Part shown: in pieces, positions 1 to 6,013 of the stretch | Numbering within the stretch: position 1 is the first letter of the stretch | Layout: every line of letters starts with the position of its first letter | Assembly (NCBI GenBank): GCA_937124525.1 | Contig: CAKZLA010000266.1 | Span: 1 to 6,013, forward strand | Direction of reading: 5' to 3' | DNA from: an uncultured Desulfobacterium sp. | Lineage (GTDB): Bacteria; Desulfobacterota; Desulfobacteria; Desulfobacterales; Desulfobacteraceae | Length of the DNA stretch: 6,013 bases | Notes under the pieces: model-generated | What the model saw: only the letters and a program-made list of their open reading frames with translations | Told to the model about the DNA's origin: nothing | Databases searched by the model: none | Program-made: the position numbers and the translations under genes

Positions 1-78
1 TTATTACAAATCATTGGACGGAGTTTCTTATAAAAAATAAAGCGCAATCAACCACGGGCCTATATCCGTTGTCTTCTA

Positions 79-846
79 TTACATAGCCGTCTGCGCACCA
101 TCGGAAAGAATGCCCCGGCTGACCACGAGGGTCTCCAGTTTTGCCAGCAGATAATCTATCAGCATGGCAAGGAGGGCCACAGGTACCGCCCCCGCAGTCA
201 TAATGCCCATGTCCACCAAAGCAATCCCGGTGAAAATCCAGAAACCCAAACCGCCACCGCCAATGAGAAAGGCAAGGGGCGCCCTGCCTACGATAATGGC
301 AGAAGAGGTACGGACGCCTCCCATGATGACAGGCATGGCATTGGGTAACTCTATCTGAAACAAAATCTGCTTTCTGGTCATACCCATTCCCGTGGCAGCC
401 TCGATAACATCTCTGCTCACAGAATCAATACCGGCATAGGTATTTCGAACAATGGGGGCCACCGCATGGAAAAACAGAGCAAAGAGAGCCGGAACCATGC
501 CAATACCGGATATACCGAACATGGGCAGGATTCCATAGGCCAGGGCAATGACACCCAGGGAAGGTACAGACTGCCACACATTAACGACGGCCATGATCAC
601 CGAAGCACTTTTCTCAAACCCCTTCCTGGTCATGACGGTTCCCAGTGCAATACCCACAGAAACGGCAGCAGCCATGCTGATGAAGACCAGTACCAGATGC
701 TCTCCGATGAGGCGGATGAATTCCGACATGTTTTTCAAGGTGTACGCCCATGCCCCGTAGCTGACGTACAGCCATACCACAAAAGCCATGGCGGCAATGT
801 ACGGAATGATTCGTTTTATCAGTTCAAACAAAATTTTAGAATTCAT
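79..846 (-). CDS. OpuCB/ProW-type osmoprotectant ABC transporter permease
   Basis: A 255-residue inner-membrane permease subunit of a quaternary-amine (glycine betaine/choline/carnitine family) ABC importer. About six hydrophobic segments are visible (roughly residues 11-30, 50-71, 83-106, 113-135, 180-205, 212-235). The cytoplasmic EAA loop that docks on the ATPase is clear: EAATGMGM at 149-156 followed by IELP at 165-168. The family patterns PIVRNTYAGI (131-140) and GGGGLGF (196-202) are also present. Length matches single-domain OpuCB/OpuCD permeases (about 210-280 residues). The ATG at 846 is preceded by AAGGA seven bases upstream, and the gene begins four bases after the stop of the ATPase gene, so the two are surely cotranscribed and probably translationally coupled. 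It likely pairs with the larger permease encoded at 3678-2194. The exact substrate cannot be read from the permease. Confidence 0.93.
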   Translation of the reverse strand: MNSKILFELIKRIIPYIAAMAFVVWLYVSYGAWAYTLKNMSEFIRLIGEHLVLVFISMAAAVSVGIALGTVMTRKGFEKSASVIMAVVNVWQSVPSLGVIALAYGILPMFGISGIGMVPALFALFFHAVAPIVRNTYAGIDSVSRDVIEAATGMGMTRKQILFQIELPNAMPVIMGGVRTSSAIIVGRAPLAFLIGGGGLGFWIFTGIALVDMGIMTAGAVPVALLAMLIDYLLAKLETLVVSRGILSDGAQTAM

Positions 847-850
847 GATA

Positions 851-1960
851 TCATCCTTTAAGGGTCTTTTTAATGTCTTCGGTTCTCAACCATCCAAGCA
901 CCTTTATATCATCATCCACCACGATCAAAAATCCGTAGTCGTGGGTAAATATTTCGGAAAGCCCGTCTTTAAGACTGGCGGTTCCAGGCAGCCAGGCATT
1001 GGTCTTTTCCGTGGCATCCATAACGATATCCACCCCGGAGGGAATAGCGTCCCGCTTGATCACCCCCTTTAAGAATCCATCTGAGTCCACTGCGATCAGG
1101 TAGTCGACATTCAGCTTGACAAAAAGGTTCATGGCAGTCTCAATGGTTTCACTAACATTGACCACCGGAGGATTTGTCTGCATGGATTTACGTATGGTGA
1201 ACAGGTTGAGGCGCTTCAATGTCCGATCTCCGCCTACAAAGTCGCTGACGAAATCATTTTTCGGGTTAATAAGCATCTCCTCCGGGGAGTCAAACTGAAC
1301 CAGATGCCCGTCTTTAAGAAGACAGATTTTGTCCCCCATCTTGATGGCCTCGTCAATGTCGTGGGTTACGAACACAATGGTTTTTTTCACCTTTTCCTGA
1401 ATTCTCAAAAATTCGTTCTGGAGGTGCTCCCTGTTAATGGGATCAATGGCTCCGAAGGGTTCGTCCATCAGCATGATGGGGGGATCTCCTGCCATTCCCC
1501 TGGCAACTCCTATACGCTGCTGCTGACCGCCGGACAGCTCTCTTGGGTAGCGATCCCGATACTCCCCAGGGGGAAGGTTCACGATTTCAAGAAGGCTCTG
1601 TACCTTTTCCTGGATGCGCCCCTTGTCCCACTTGAGGAGTTTCGGGATGATGGCGATGTTTTCACCAATGGTCATGTTGGGAAACAGGCCGATATTTTGA
1701 ATCACGTAACCAATCTTTCGCCGAAGTTCGATGGTGTTTATATTGGCAACATTTTGCCCGTTTATGAGTATCTTGCCGCTGGTTATGGAGATCAGTCTGT
1801 TGATCATCTTCATGGCCGTGGTTTTTCCGCACCCTGACGGTCCAACCACGGTACAGATTTCTCCCTCTTCCAGATCAAAGGTGAGTTCATTGACCGCCTT
1901 GATATTGTCTGCTCCCGGATATATTTTTGTCACTTTTTGAAGGCTTAACATGATTCCCAT
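851..1960 (-). CDS. opuCA: OpuCA-type osmoprotectant ABC transporter ATPase with tandem CBS domains
   Basis: A 369-residue cytoplasmic ATPase that would energise uptake of a quaternary amine osmoprotectant. The nucleotide-binding domain covers about residues 4-245: Walker A GPSGCGKTT at 40-48, Q-loop Q88, signature LSGGQQQR at 142-149, Walker B IMLMDEP at 162-168 and switch histidine H200. The stretches MKMINRLI (50-57), GYVIQNIGLFPNMTI (84-98) and PKLLKW (106-111) are typical of the OpuBA/OpuCA branch rather than ProV. Two CBS repeats follow (about 250-308 and 310-366); in OpuC-family ATPases such modules regulate transport, and in some Gram-positive bacteria they bind c-di-AMP, which is not shown here. 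The start at 1960 is favoured over the ATG three codons later because AAAGGGG lies nine bases upstream of it. All catalytic motifs are intact. It is coupled to the downstream permease. Confidence 0.95.
   Translation of the reverse strand: MGIMLSLQKVTKIYPGADNIKAVNELTFDLEEGEICTVVGPSGCGKTTAMKMINRLISITSGKILINGQNVANINTIELRRKIGYVIQNIGLFPNMTIGENIAIIPKLLKWDKGRIQEKVQSLLEIVNLPPGEYRDRYPRELSGGQQQRIGVARGMAGDPPIMLMDEPFGAIDPINREHLQNEFLRIQEKVKKTIVFVTHDIDEAIKMGDKICLLKDGHLVQFDSPEEMLINPKNDFVSDFVGGDRTLKRLNLFTIRKSMQTNPPVVNVSETIETAMNLFVKLNVDYLIAVDSDGFLKGVIKRDAIPSGVDIVMDATEKTNAWLPGTASLKDGLSEIFTHDYGFLIVVDDDIKVLGWLRTEDIKKTLKG
854..858 (-). promoter_or_regulatory. Ribosome binding site of the downstream permease, inside the ATPase gene end
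   Basis: AAGGA overlaps the last sense codons of the ATPase gene and is seven bases from the ATG at 846. With only four bases between stop and start, ribosomes finishing the ATPase can restart on the permease. Confidence 0.7.
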
Positions 1961-1969
1961 ATTTTTTAT

Positions 1970-1976
1970 CCCCTTT
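1970..1976 (-). promoter_or_regulatory. Ribosome binding site deciding the ATPase start
   Basis: AAAGGGG lies nine bases before the ATG at 1960. From the alternative ATG three codons downstream (1951) it would be 18 bases away, too far, so the first ATG is preferred. Confidence 0.6.
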
Positions 1977-2031
1977 CTTAATTACTCGTCAGTCCTAAGT
2001 TCTCTGCATGTTGTGTATGGAGATTTGCTAA

Positions 2032-2040
2032 CCCCCCCCC
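2032..2040 (-). repeat. Homopolymer tract of nine G (C on plus strand)
   Basis: Nine consecutive G on the minus strand begin five bases after the candidate -10 box of the ATPase gene and would sit at or near the transcript 5' end. Such a tract is rare in an A/T-rich intergenic region and is prone to length change. It is outside any coding sequence. Confidence 0.9.
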
Positions 2041-2044
2041 TAAA

Positions 2045-2050
2045 ATTATA
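2045..2050 (-). promoter_or_regulatory. Candidate -10 box upstream of the opuCA-type gene
   Basis: A perfect TATAAT within CTATATAATTTTA lies on the minus strand about 85 bases before the ATPase start. No good TTGACA-like hexamer is found 15-19 bases upstream, so the promoter would need an activator or be weak. The expected start point falls at about 2041-2038, at the edge of the following G tract. Confidence 0.45.
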
Positions 2051-2167
2051 TAGCCTGTGCCTTAAACCTTGGCTTTATATATCTTAATGATTTTAATTGC
2101 TTATGAGGACTTAGTACCCTTGAGTTAATTAATGCTTGAAAAAAAATCATTTTCATTCTTATTCAAC

Positions 2168-2188
2168 GAAAAAACAGTGGTTTTTTTC
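2168..2188 (-). terminator. Weak A/T-rich hairpin after the permease fusion gene
   Basis: Six bases after the stop codon, the minus strand has an A7 run and a T6 run flanked by G and C around a short centre (GAAAAAAACCACTGTTTTTTC). This can fold into a stem of about eight pairs with one bulge and ends in the T-run. The stem is nearly all A-T, so it is a weak terminator at best, possibly active on both strands. Confidence 0.35.
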
Positions 2189-2193
2189 CAGTA

Positions 2194-3678
2194 CTAATTC
2201 TGTGCCTGTCTGATTTTCAGTCCCGTGGGGGTTAGCCACTCCTCGGCCTTGCCAAGAAACAAATCCGCAATGATGGCAAGAACACTCATCGCCATCGCAC
2301 CTGCGATAACCGATGCATTGGTGGACATCTGAAGACCCTCACTGACAAATACCCCAAGACCTCCTGCCCCGATGTATGCGGCAATGGCGGCAATGGCAAT
2401 GCCCATGACCATGGCGGTGCGAACACCGGCCATGATGATGGGAGCCGCCAAAGGCAGCTGTAACTGAATCAACAATTGAAAACTCGTCATTCCCATGCCC
2501 CGGCCCGCCTCTATGGTAGCGGGATCGACACTTTTTAAGGCGATGAAAGTATTACGGATGATGGGCAGCAATGAATACAGGGAAAGCGCCACCACGGCAG
2601 GTACAACCCCGATACCGATACCGCTGACAGCGTCCCAGGCATTATCAATGGAGGAAAGAATGGGCATCATGAAACCGAACATGGCAATACTTGGGATGGT
2701 AATAAGAATGCTTGAAAAATACAGAACCACTCCGGCAACGGTCGGATGACGGGTGATATAGACTCCCACAGGCACTCCGACTGCCACGGCAATGCCAAGG
2801 GAAATGGCCACGATGCGGATATGCGCCACAAGCTGCTTCTGTGTTTCGTTAATATTATCGGCAAAAAATGCTAAGGGTTCTGAAAAAAACAATGGCTTTA
2901 CCATGACTGAATAGGCAATTACGGAGAAACCAAGAACAAATACCAGGAGCCAAAAATCCTCAACCCCCCGCATGTTCTTTAAAATTATCAGAACACTCAT
3001 GATAAAAAAAATAATCAGACAGGCTTGGAAACCCCATATATCAAGGGAAACAATTGGATTCAGCCTTGCGTAAAAAACTTGATACAGATCGAACAGGTAA
3101 AACAGAGCCGACAGGCATAGGAATTCAATAAGAACATAATGGGATATCCTTCCTATATCTCCGCGTGTCATTCCGCGACGAAAATAGTACAACAAAGCAG
3201 CGGTAAACAAAATGGCTGAAATCCAGGCCATGGTACCTGACATCTTCTGGAAAATATAGATCAGCATCCCGGTAAGTATACATATAAAGAGAAAGATACC
3301 CGGAAAAGGGGTAGTTTCCAAATTATCTTGCAGGTAAATCAAAAAAAAGATAAGGACCGTAAACAGCGGCACAATTTGAACCATCCTTAGAATATTATAG
3401 GAGTCCAGAAATTCGACATCCAAATCAACCAGGGAAGTCAACATGTTATAGGCTGAAAATCCTGAATCCTGAGAAAGGTATTCTCCCGGAAACCAGGGCA
3501 TGAAGAAACAGGTTAAAACCAACACCGTTGAGAGCAGAAAGAACCTGTCAAGCCAGAGCCAGGAAAAGATAGTATTGTGCATGGGTCGAGATACAGATTT
3601 CCCGCAATGATGACAGGTAACCGTATTGTCGCTCAACTCTTTTTGACACTCAGGACAGACTGGGACATCAATAAACAT
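2194..3678 (-). CDS. Zinc-ribbon/multi-TM fusion to an OpuC-type ABC permease
   Basis: A 494-residue protein about twice the usual size for this permease family. Residues 8-25 form a four-cysteine zinc ribbon (C8-x2-C11-x10-C22-x2-C25). Next comes a membrane region of about seven hydrophobic segments (near 37-59, 98-116, 126-144, 148-166, 180-200, 217-234, 240-260), with an FFMPWFPGEY loop after the first. The C-terminal part, about 280-480, is an ordinary ProW/OpuCB permease: ITIPSIAMFGF near 326-336, LLPIIRNTF at 370-378, EAGRGMGM (EAA loop) at 390-397, QLPLAAPI from 407 and IGAGGLG at 436-442. The reading frame is continuous and the start has a perfect AGGAGGTGG site six bases away, so this is a real fusion. 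It probably forms a heteromeric pore with the permease at 846-79, driven by the OpuCA-type ATPase. The N-terminal region may sense or regulate; no function can be assigned from sequence alone. Confidence 0.92.
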   Translation of the reverse strand: MFIDVPVCPECQKELSDNTVTCHHCGKSVSRPMHNTIFSWLWLDRFFLLSTVLVLTCFFMPWFPGEYLSQDSGFSAYNMLTSLVDLDVEFLDSYNILRMVQIVPLFTVLIFFLIYLQDNLETTPFPGIFLFICILTGMLIYIFQKMSGTMAWISAILFTAALLYYFRRGMTRGDIGRISHYVLIEFLCLSALFYLFDLYQVFYARLNPIVSLDIWGFQACLIIFFIMSVLIILKNMRGVEDFWLLVFVLGFSVIAYSVMVKPLFFSEPLAFFADNINETQKQLVAHIRIVAISLGIAVAVGVPVGVYITRHPTVAGVVLYFSSILITIPSIAMFGFMMPILSSIDNAWDAVSGIGIGVVPAVVALSLYSLLPIIRNTFIALKSVDPATIEAGRGMGMTSFQLLIQLQLPLAAPIIMAGVRTAMVMGIAIAAIAAYIGAGGLGVFVSEGLQMSTNASVIAGAMAMSVLAIIADLFLGKAEEWLTPTGLKIRQAQN

Positions 3679-3681
3679 AAT

Positions 3682-3690
3682 CCACCTCCT
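3682..3690 (-). promoter_or_regulatory. Perfect Shine-Dalgarno site of the permease fusion gene
   Basis: AGGAGGTGG on the minus strand matches the anti-Shine-Dalgarno sequence over its core, with six bases between AGGAGG and the ATG at 3678. It fixes the start codon and so shows that the zinc ribbon is truly part of the translated protein. Confidence 0.85.
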
Positions 3691-3744
3691 GAAAATTTTA
3701 GATCTTACTGGATTGGTGTGATTGGGAGATGATTGCCTTGTGCA

Positions 3745-3776
3745 ATTATAGATGCTTATGCATCAGCGGCTATGAA
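3745..3776 (-). promoter_or_regulatory. Candidate promoter with dyad in spacer, upstream of the permease fusion gene
   Basis: On the minus strand a perfect TATAAT (-10) lies at 3750-3745. The best -35 candidate is TTCATA at 3776-3771 (four of six matches to TTGACA) with an unusually long 20-base spacer. The spacer holds the inverted repeat GATGC-ATAA-GCATC (3764-3751), which abuts the -10. The predicted start near 3738 would leave a leader of about 60 bases ending in the perfect ribosome site. The -10 is convincing; the -35 is weak. Confidence 0.45.
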
Positions 3777-3840
3777 TTTTCACACAAATCCGTGATGAAC
3801 CAAAATTGTTAAGTTAAAAAATATATCGTTATGACGGCCA

Positions 3841-3854
3841 TGACCAGATGGTCA
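3841..3854. repeat. Perfect 14-bp palindromic dyad
   Basis: TGACCA-GA-TGGTCA is an inverted repeat with six-base arms and a two-base centre, directly beyond the T-tract of the terminator and about 65 bases upstream of the candidate -35 box of the permease gene. Symmetry and length suit a dimeric regulator binding site. No specific regulator family can be named. Confidence 0.4.
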
Positions 3855-3896
3855 CAATAAAAAATAAAAATGGCATAATGCCGCCCCCGACGGGCG
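3851..3896 (-). terminator. Rho-independent-type terminator after the GlmS-like gene
   Basis: Read on the minus strand, the transcript passes CGCCC-GTCGG-GGGCG (5-bp stem, 3896-3882) just after the stop codon. It then passes GGCA-TTA-TGCC (4-bp stem, 3882-3872), which runs straight into ATTTTTATTTTTTATT. The two hairpins share a base and so may be alternatives or a compound structure. Stem plus T-rich tail within 65 bases of the stop supports termination, which would separate this gene from the permease. The stems are short, so efficiency is uncertain. Confidence 0.6.
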
Positions 3897-3912
3897 ATTG
3901 AAAGATAAGTGT

Positions 3913-6013
3913 CTAACAGGCTCCTGCCATGGCTGCCCCTAATAAGGCCAGTGCAAACGGCATATGAAAGTCAGAAAAAGGGAGGGGCTGATTATTTCCC
4001 TTCATAGCTGAAAGCGAAATCATACCGGACAGGGGGAATTTATGCAATGCCCTTTTTTCAGGCAGATTGTGAAAGGCCTCCTGGGTCAGGACGATCATTC
4101 TGGCCTGTCGGCATCCAAATACAGTGAGATCATCAATGGCCTGATCAAGATAAAGTTCATTGGTGGCATCAAGGATAATCAGGTTGTCCTGAAACACTTC
4201 GTAATCAGGACGCAGCAGGGGCAGATACCACTCCCCTTCGGAAAAAAAGGGCTTGTCCACCCGTTCACTCATATCGCCCGGCAGTGCGCTGAGAAATTGG
4301 TCCACACTCATTCCCTGAAGATACTTGTGCTCCCATTTTTCAACCACATCCACGCCATACATTTCATACATCCGTCCTCCGTTCTCCAAAAGAACATATT
4401 TGGAGGCAACCCGGTTATCCACGGTGACAAGGGAGCCGTGGGCTCCATTTCCAAAAGATTCCCACCGGGCAACCTTGGTGCCCATCCCGTCAAAAGAACG
4501 TACAAAGGGAATGCCGCTGCCGTCCGGTGTTGTGAGAAGAAGCAATGACTTATATTGACGATTACGTTCCATGACATCTGAAATATCTTCGGCAAGGCGC
4601 CTGTCGTTGAGAATGGAGAGTATCGCGCCGGGACTGAGCTTGAAGTGATTCATTAGAATTTCTGCCTTTTGGGGCTCGGTAAGTGACCAGGCCCTGATGA
4701 GCAACAGCACAATCCCGGCATACAGAAAACTGCCATTTCCCGGGGCATCATCAAATCTGTAGAGATATTTGCCGAAAGAGAACAAATCTTGTGGAGTATC
4801 CGGCATGAAGCCAACCCACAATAATTTGATATGTTCACATGCCGCCCATTGATCGGAAACGATTACATCCCTTTTAGAGGATATTATCATGACAACGGAT
4901 TCTTCCGGAATGGATGCATGAGACTCACCAGGCTGCAGCATTCGCATTCGACAGGGTAGGATACGACGAAGCCTTACCATAGCCTGGTGTGTGGAGCCTT
5001 TTGCATCAAGGTCAAGGGGCAGAAAAAAGAGTTCTTTTGGATTCTGCCGATCAAATAGTGTTGATGCAAAAGCAGATAAATACTTCATATCAAATTTCAG
5101 AAGCATTGATAGGGGGTCATCATGATCAAGATATTTAGCTAATTTTCGCATTTGACGAAATATCTTCATGGCATCACCGTCAAAGGGAAAAACCTCCCAG
5201 GCCGTGGGGGCATTCAGATCAAGCATGTCTTTGTCGTTGAAGACAAGGCCGGTTCTATGCTGGATGTTGAACAGCTGACTCCCGGGACTGAACTGAGGCG
5301 GCAGAACCGATCTGGATGTGGTGACGGATTTTGCACGATTTCTGGGAAAATCATCATCTATTCCCCCCCTTGCTCTTCCGAAGTGAAAGGCCAGATGATA
5401 ATAAAAAAAAAGGTCTATGAAAGGCTGAAAACAATCATGAATCTTGGGAATAATAATAACGGCATCACAAAATTTTACGATATGATCTTTAAGACTGCCA
5501 TTCCATGTGACCACCACAAAATTAATGCCCTCACTGCCCAATTTTTCCATAGCTTCCATGGCAGCTCCAATCCTCGGTCGAGTGGTGGCATTAACCAAAA
5601 TAAAAAGATTATTTTTATTCTTATGGATAAGGCTTAGGGGCAGTTCCCCGTAATCCACCAGCCGGGTTTTTAAAGACCAGGTCATCTCCTCTATCTTTAA
5701 CCGGGCCTCATGCCCTGAGGCTGGAGTATGCAAATCGTCGACAATCAGAAGTAACTCCTTTCCGGCCTTGGTGAAGGAAAGCTCTTCAACTGCTTTAATT
5801 ATTTTTTTGTCCGACATCATCTGCCGCAGCATGTCGGGAATCTGACGAATACTGACGGTGATGGAAAATTCCTGTTCCATGTCTAAAAGATGCCATTTCA
5901 TCCAGAGCATGAAAAGATCCAGTACAAGCAGCAGACAAAAGGTGCTTTTAACGGCTGACACGGTCACCTCTTCACCACTCATCGCATGGATAATACCACC
6001 GCTTTTGCGGGTT
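3913..6013 (-). CDS. Large GlmS-like multi-SIS-domain protein, 5' end outside window
   Basis: The frame is open from the window edge to TAG at 3913. The ATG at 5982 (residue 1 here) is probably internal: ten codons before it are open, it lacks a good ribosome site, and residues 2-14 already match the end of a GlmS SIS1 domain (G-x-E-x2-V-x4-K). Residues about 60-222 match GlmS SIS2, with K96 and E99 in the LKxxE helix and the C-tail signature PRNRAKSVT (213-221; K218 equals the GlmS tail lysine). The protein continues for some 470 residues that look like a second, diverged SIS1 (about 300-445) and SIS2 (about 455-685; AHGSLVTV at 514-521). GlmS converts fructose-6-phosphate and glutamine to glucosamine-6-phosphate. 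Whether this protein is catalytic is uncertain, since each copy lacks some active-site residues. A glutaminase domain could lie upstream, unseen. No signal peptide is expected. Family assignment is by reading motifs, without a database search. Confidence 0.85.
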   Translation of the reverse strand, partial: TRKSGGIIHAMSGEEVTVSAVKSTFCLLLVLDLFMLWMKWHLLDMEQEFSITVSIRQIPDMLRQMMSDKKIIKAVEELSFTKAGKELLLIVDDLHTPASGHEARLKIEEMTWSLKTRLVDYGELPLSLIHKNKNNLFILVNATTRPRIGAAMEAMEKLGSEGINFVVVTWNGSLKDHIVKFCDAVIIIPKIHDCFQPFIDLFFYYHLAFHFGRARGGIDDDFPRNRAKSVTTSRSVLPPQFSPGSQLFNIQHRTGLVFNDKDMLDLNAPTAWEVFPFDGDAMKIFRQMRKLAKYLDHDDPLSMLLKFDMKYLSAFASTLFDRQNPKELFFLPLDLDAKGSTHQAMVRLRRILPCRMRMLQPGESHASIPEESVVMIISSKRDVIVSDQWAACEHIKLLWVGFMPDTPQDLFSFGKYLYRFDDAPGNGSFLYAGIVLLLIRAWSLTEPQKAEILMNHFKLSPGAILSILNDRRLAEDISDVMERNRQYKSLLLLTTPDGSGIPFVRSFDGMGTKVARWESFGNGAHGSLVTVDNRVASKYVLLENGGRMYEMYGVDVVEKWEHKYLQGMSVDQFLSALPGDMSERVDKPFFSEGEWYLPLLRPDYEVFQDNLIILDATNELYLDQAIDDLTVFGCRQARMIVLTQEAFHNLPEKRALHKFPLSGMISLSAMKGNNQPLPFSDFHMPFALALLGAAMAGAC

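Noticed and set aside
1..78. Possible start of a further minus-strand gene (ATG at 14-12) or a terminator after the last permease
   Set aside because: Only about four codons are available and no Shine-Dalgarno site precedes the ATG. The ACGG/CCGT pairing followed at a distance by a T-rich stretch is too weak and too far from the T-run to call a terminator.
1304..1837. A 177-codon open frame on the plus strand
   Set aside because: It lies entirely opposite the intact ATPase gene, which carries every ABC motif; the plus-strand product resembles no family and has no ribosome site that stands out.
2137..2155. TGAAAA-N7-TTTTCA symmetry resembling a Fur-type operator
   Set aside because: It consists mainly of A and T runs, matches the Fur consensus poorly, and arises easily by chance in this A/T-rich gap.
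4042..4548. A 168-codon plus-strand frame, and another at 5152-5637
   Set aside because: Both are antisense to the SIS-domain gene, whose frame shows recognisable GlmS motifs; they are shadow frames.
4308..4595. A 95-codon minus-strand frame overlapping the large gene in another phase
   Set aside because: The large gene's own frame continues without break through this region and carries the AHGSLVTV motif; the overlapping frame has no recognisable features.

Overview
The window reads as ordinary bacterial chromosome of moderate GC. All genes lie on the minus strand. Gene style (an OpuC-type transporter, a large GlmS-like SIS protein, Shine-Dalgarno starts, short A/T-rich gaps) fits a Gram-negative anaerobe such as a Desulfobacterota (former Deltaproteobacteria) member. 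That placement is an impression from protein character only; no marker gene is present to prove it.

Layout in the direction of transcription, from high to low coordinates. (1) 6013-3913: the 3' part of a large gene whose 5' end lies outside the window. Its product resembles the isomerase half of GlmS (glucosamine-6-phosphate synthase), and that half appears to be present twice in tandem: the end of a first SIS domain, a second SIS domain ending in the GlmS C-tail signature, then a diverged second SIS pair. (2) 3912-3679: an intergenic stretch with a hairpin/T-tract terminator, a perfect 14-bp palindrome and a candidate promoter with a dyad in its spacer. (3) 3678-2194: an unusual ABC permease with a four-cysteine zinc ribbon and a multi-helix membrane region fused ahead of a normal OpuC/ProW-type permease domain. 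(4) 2193-1961: a second gap with a weak terminator-like hairpin and a TATAAT box followed by a run of nine G at the predicted transcription start. (5) 1960-851: an OpuCA-type ATPase with two CBS domains. (6) 846-79: the second permease, four bases after the ATPase and translationally coupled to it.

Genes 3, 5 and 6 together supply two different membrane subunits and one ATPase of a quaternary-amine (glycine betaine, choline or carnitine type) importer. A substrate-binding protein, which such a system needs, is not in the window and may follow beyond position 1. The GlmS-like gene is separated from the transporter by a terminator and is probably a separate transcription unit. The most notable points are the duplicated GlmS-like isomerase module, whose two copies keep different catalytic residues, and the zinc-ribbon/membrane extension on the permease. 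No RNA genes, CRISPR arrays, insertion sequences or phage genes were seen.
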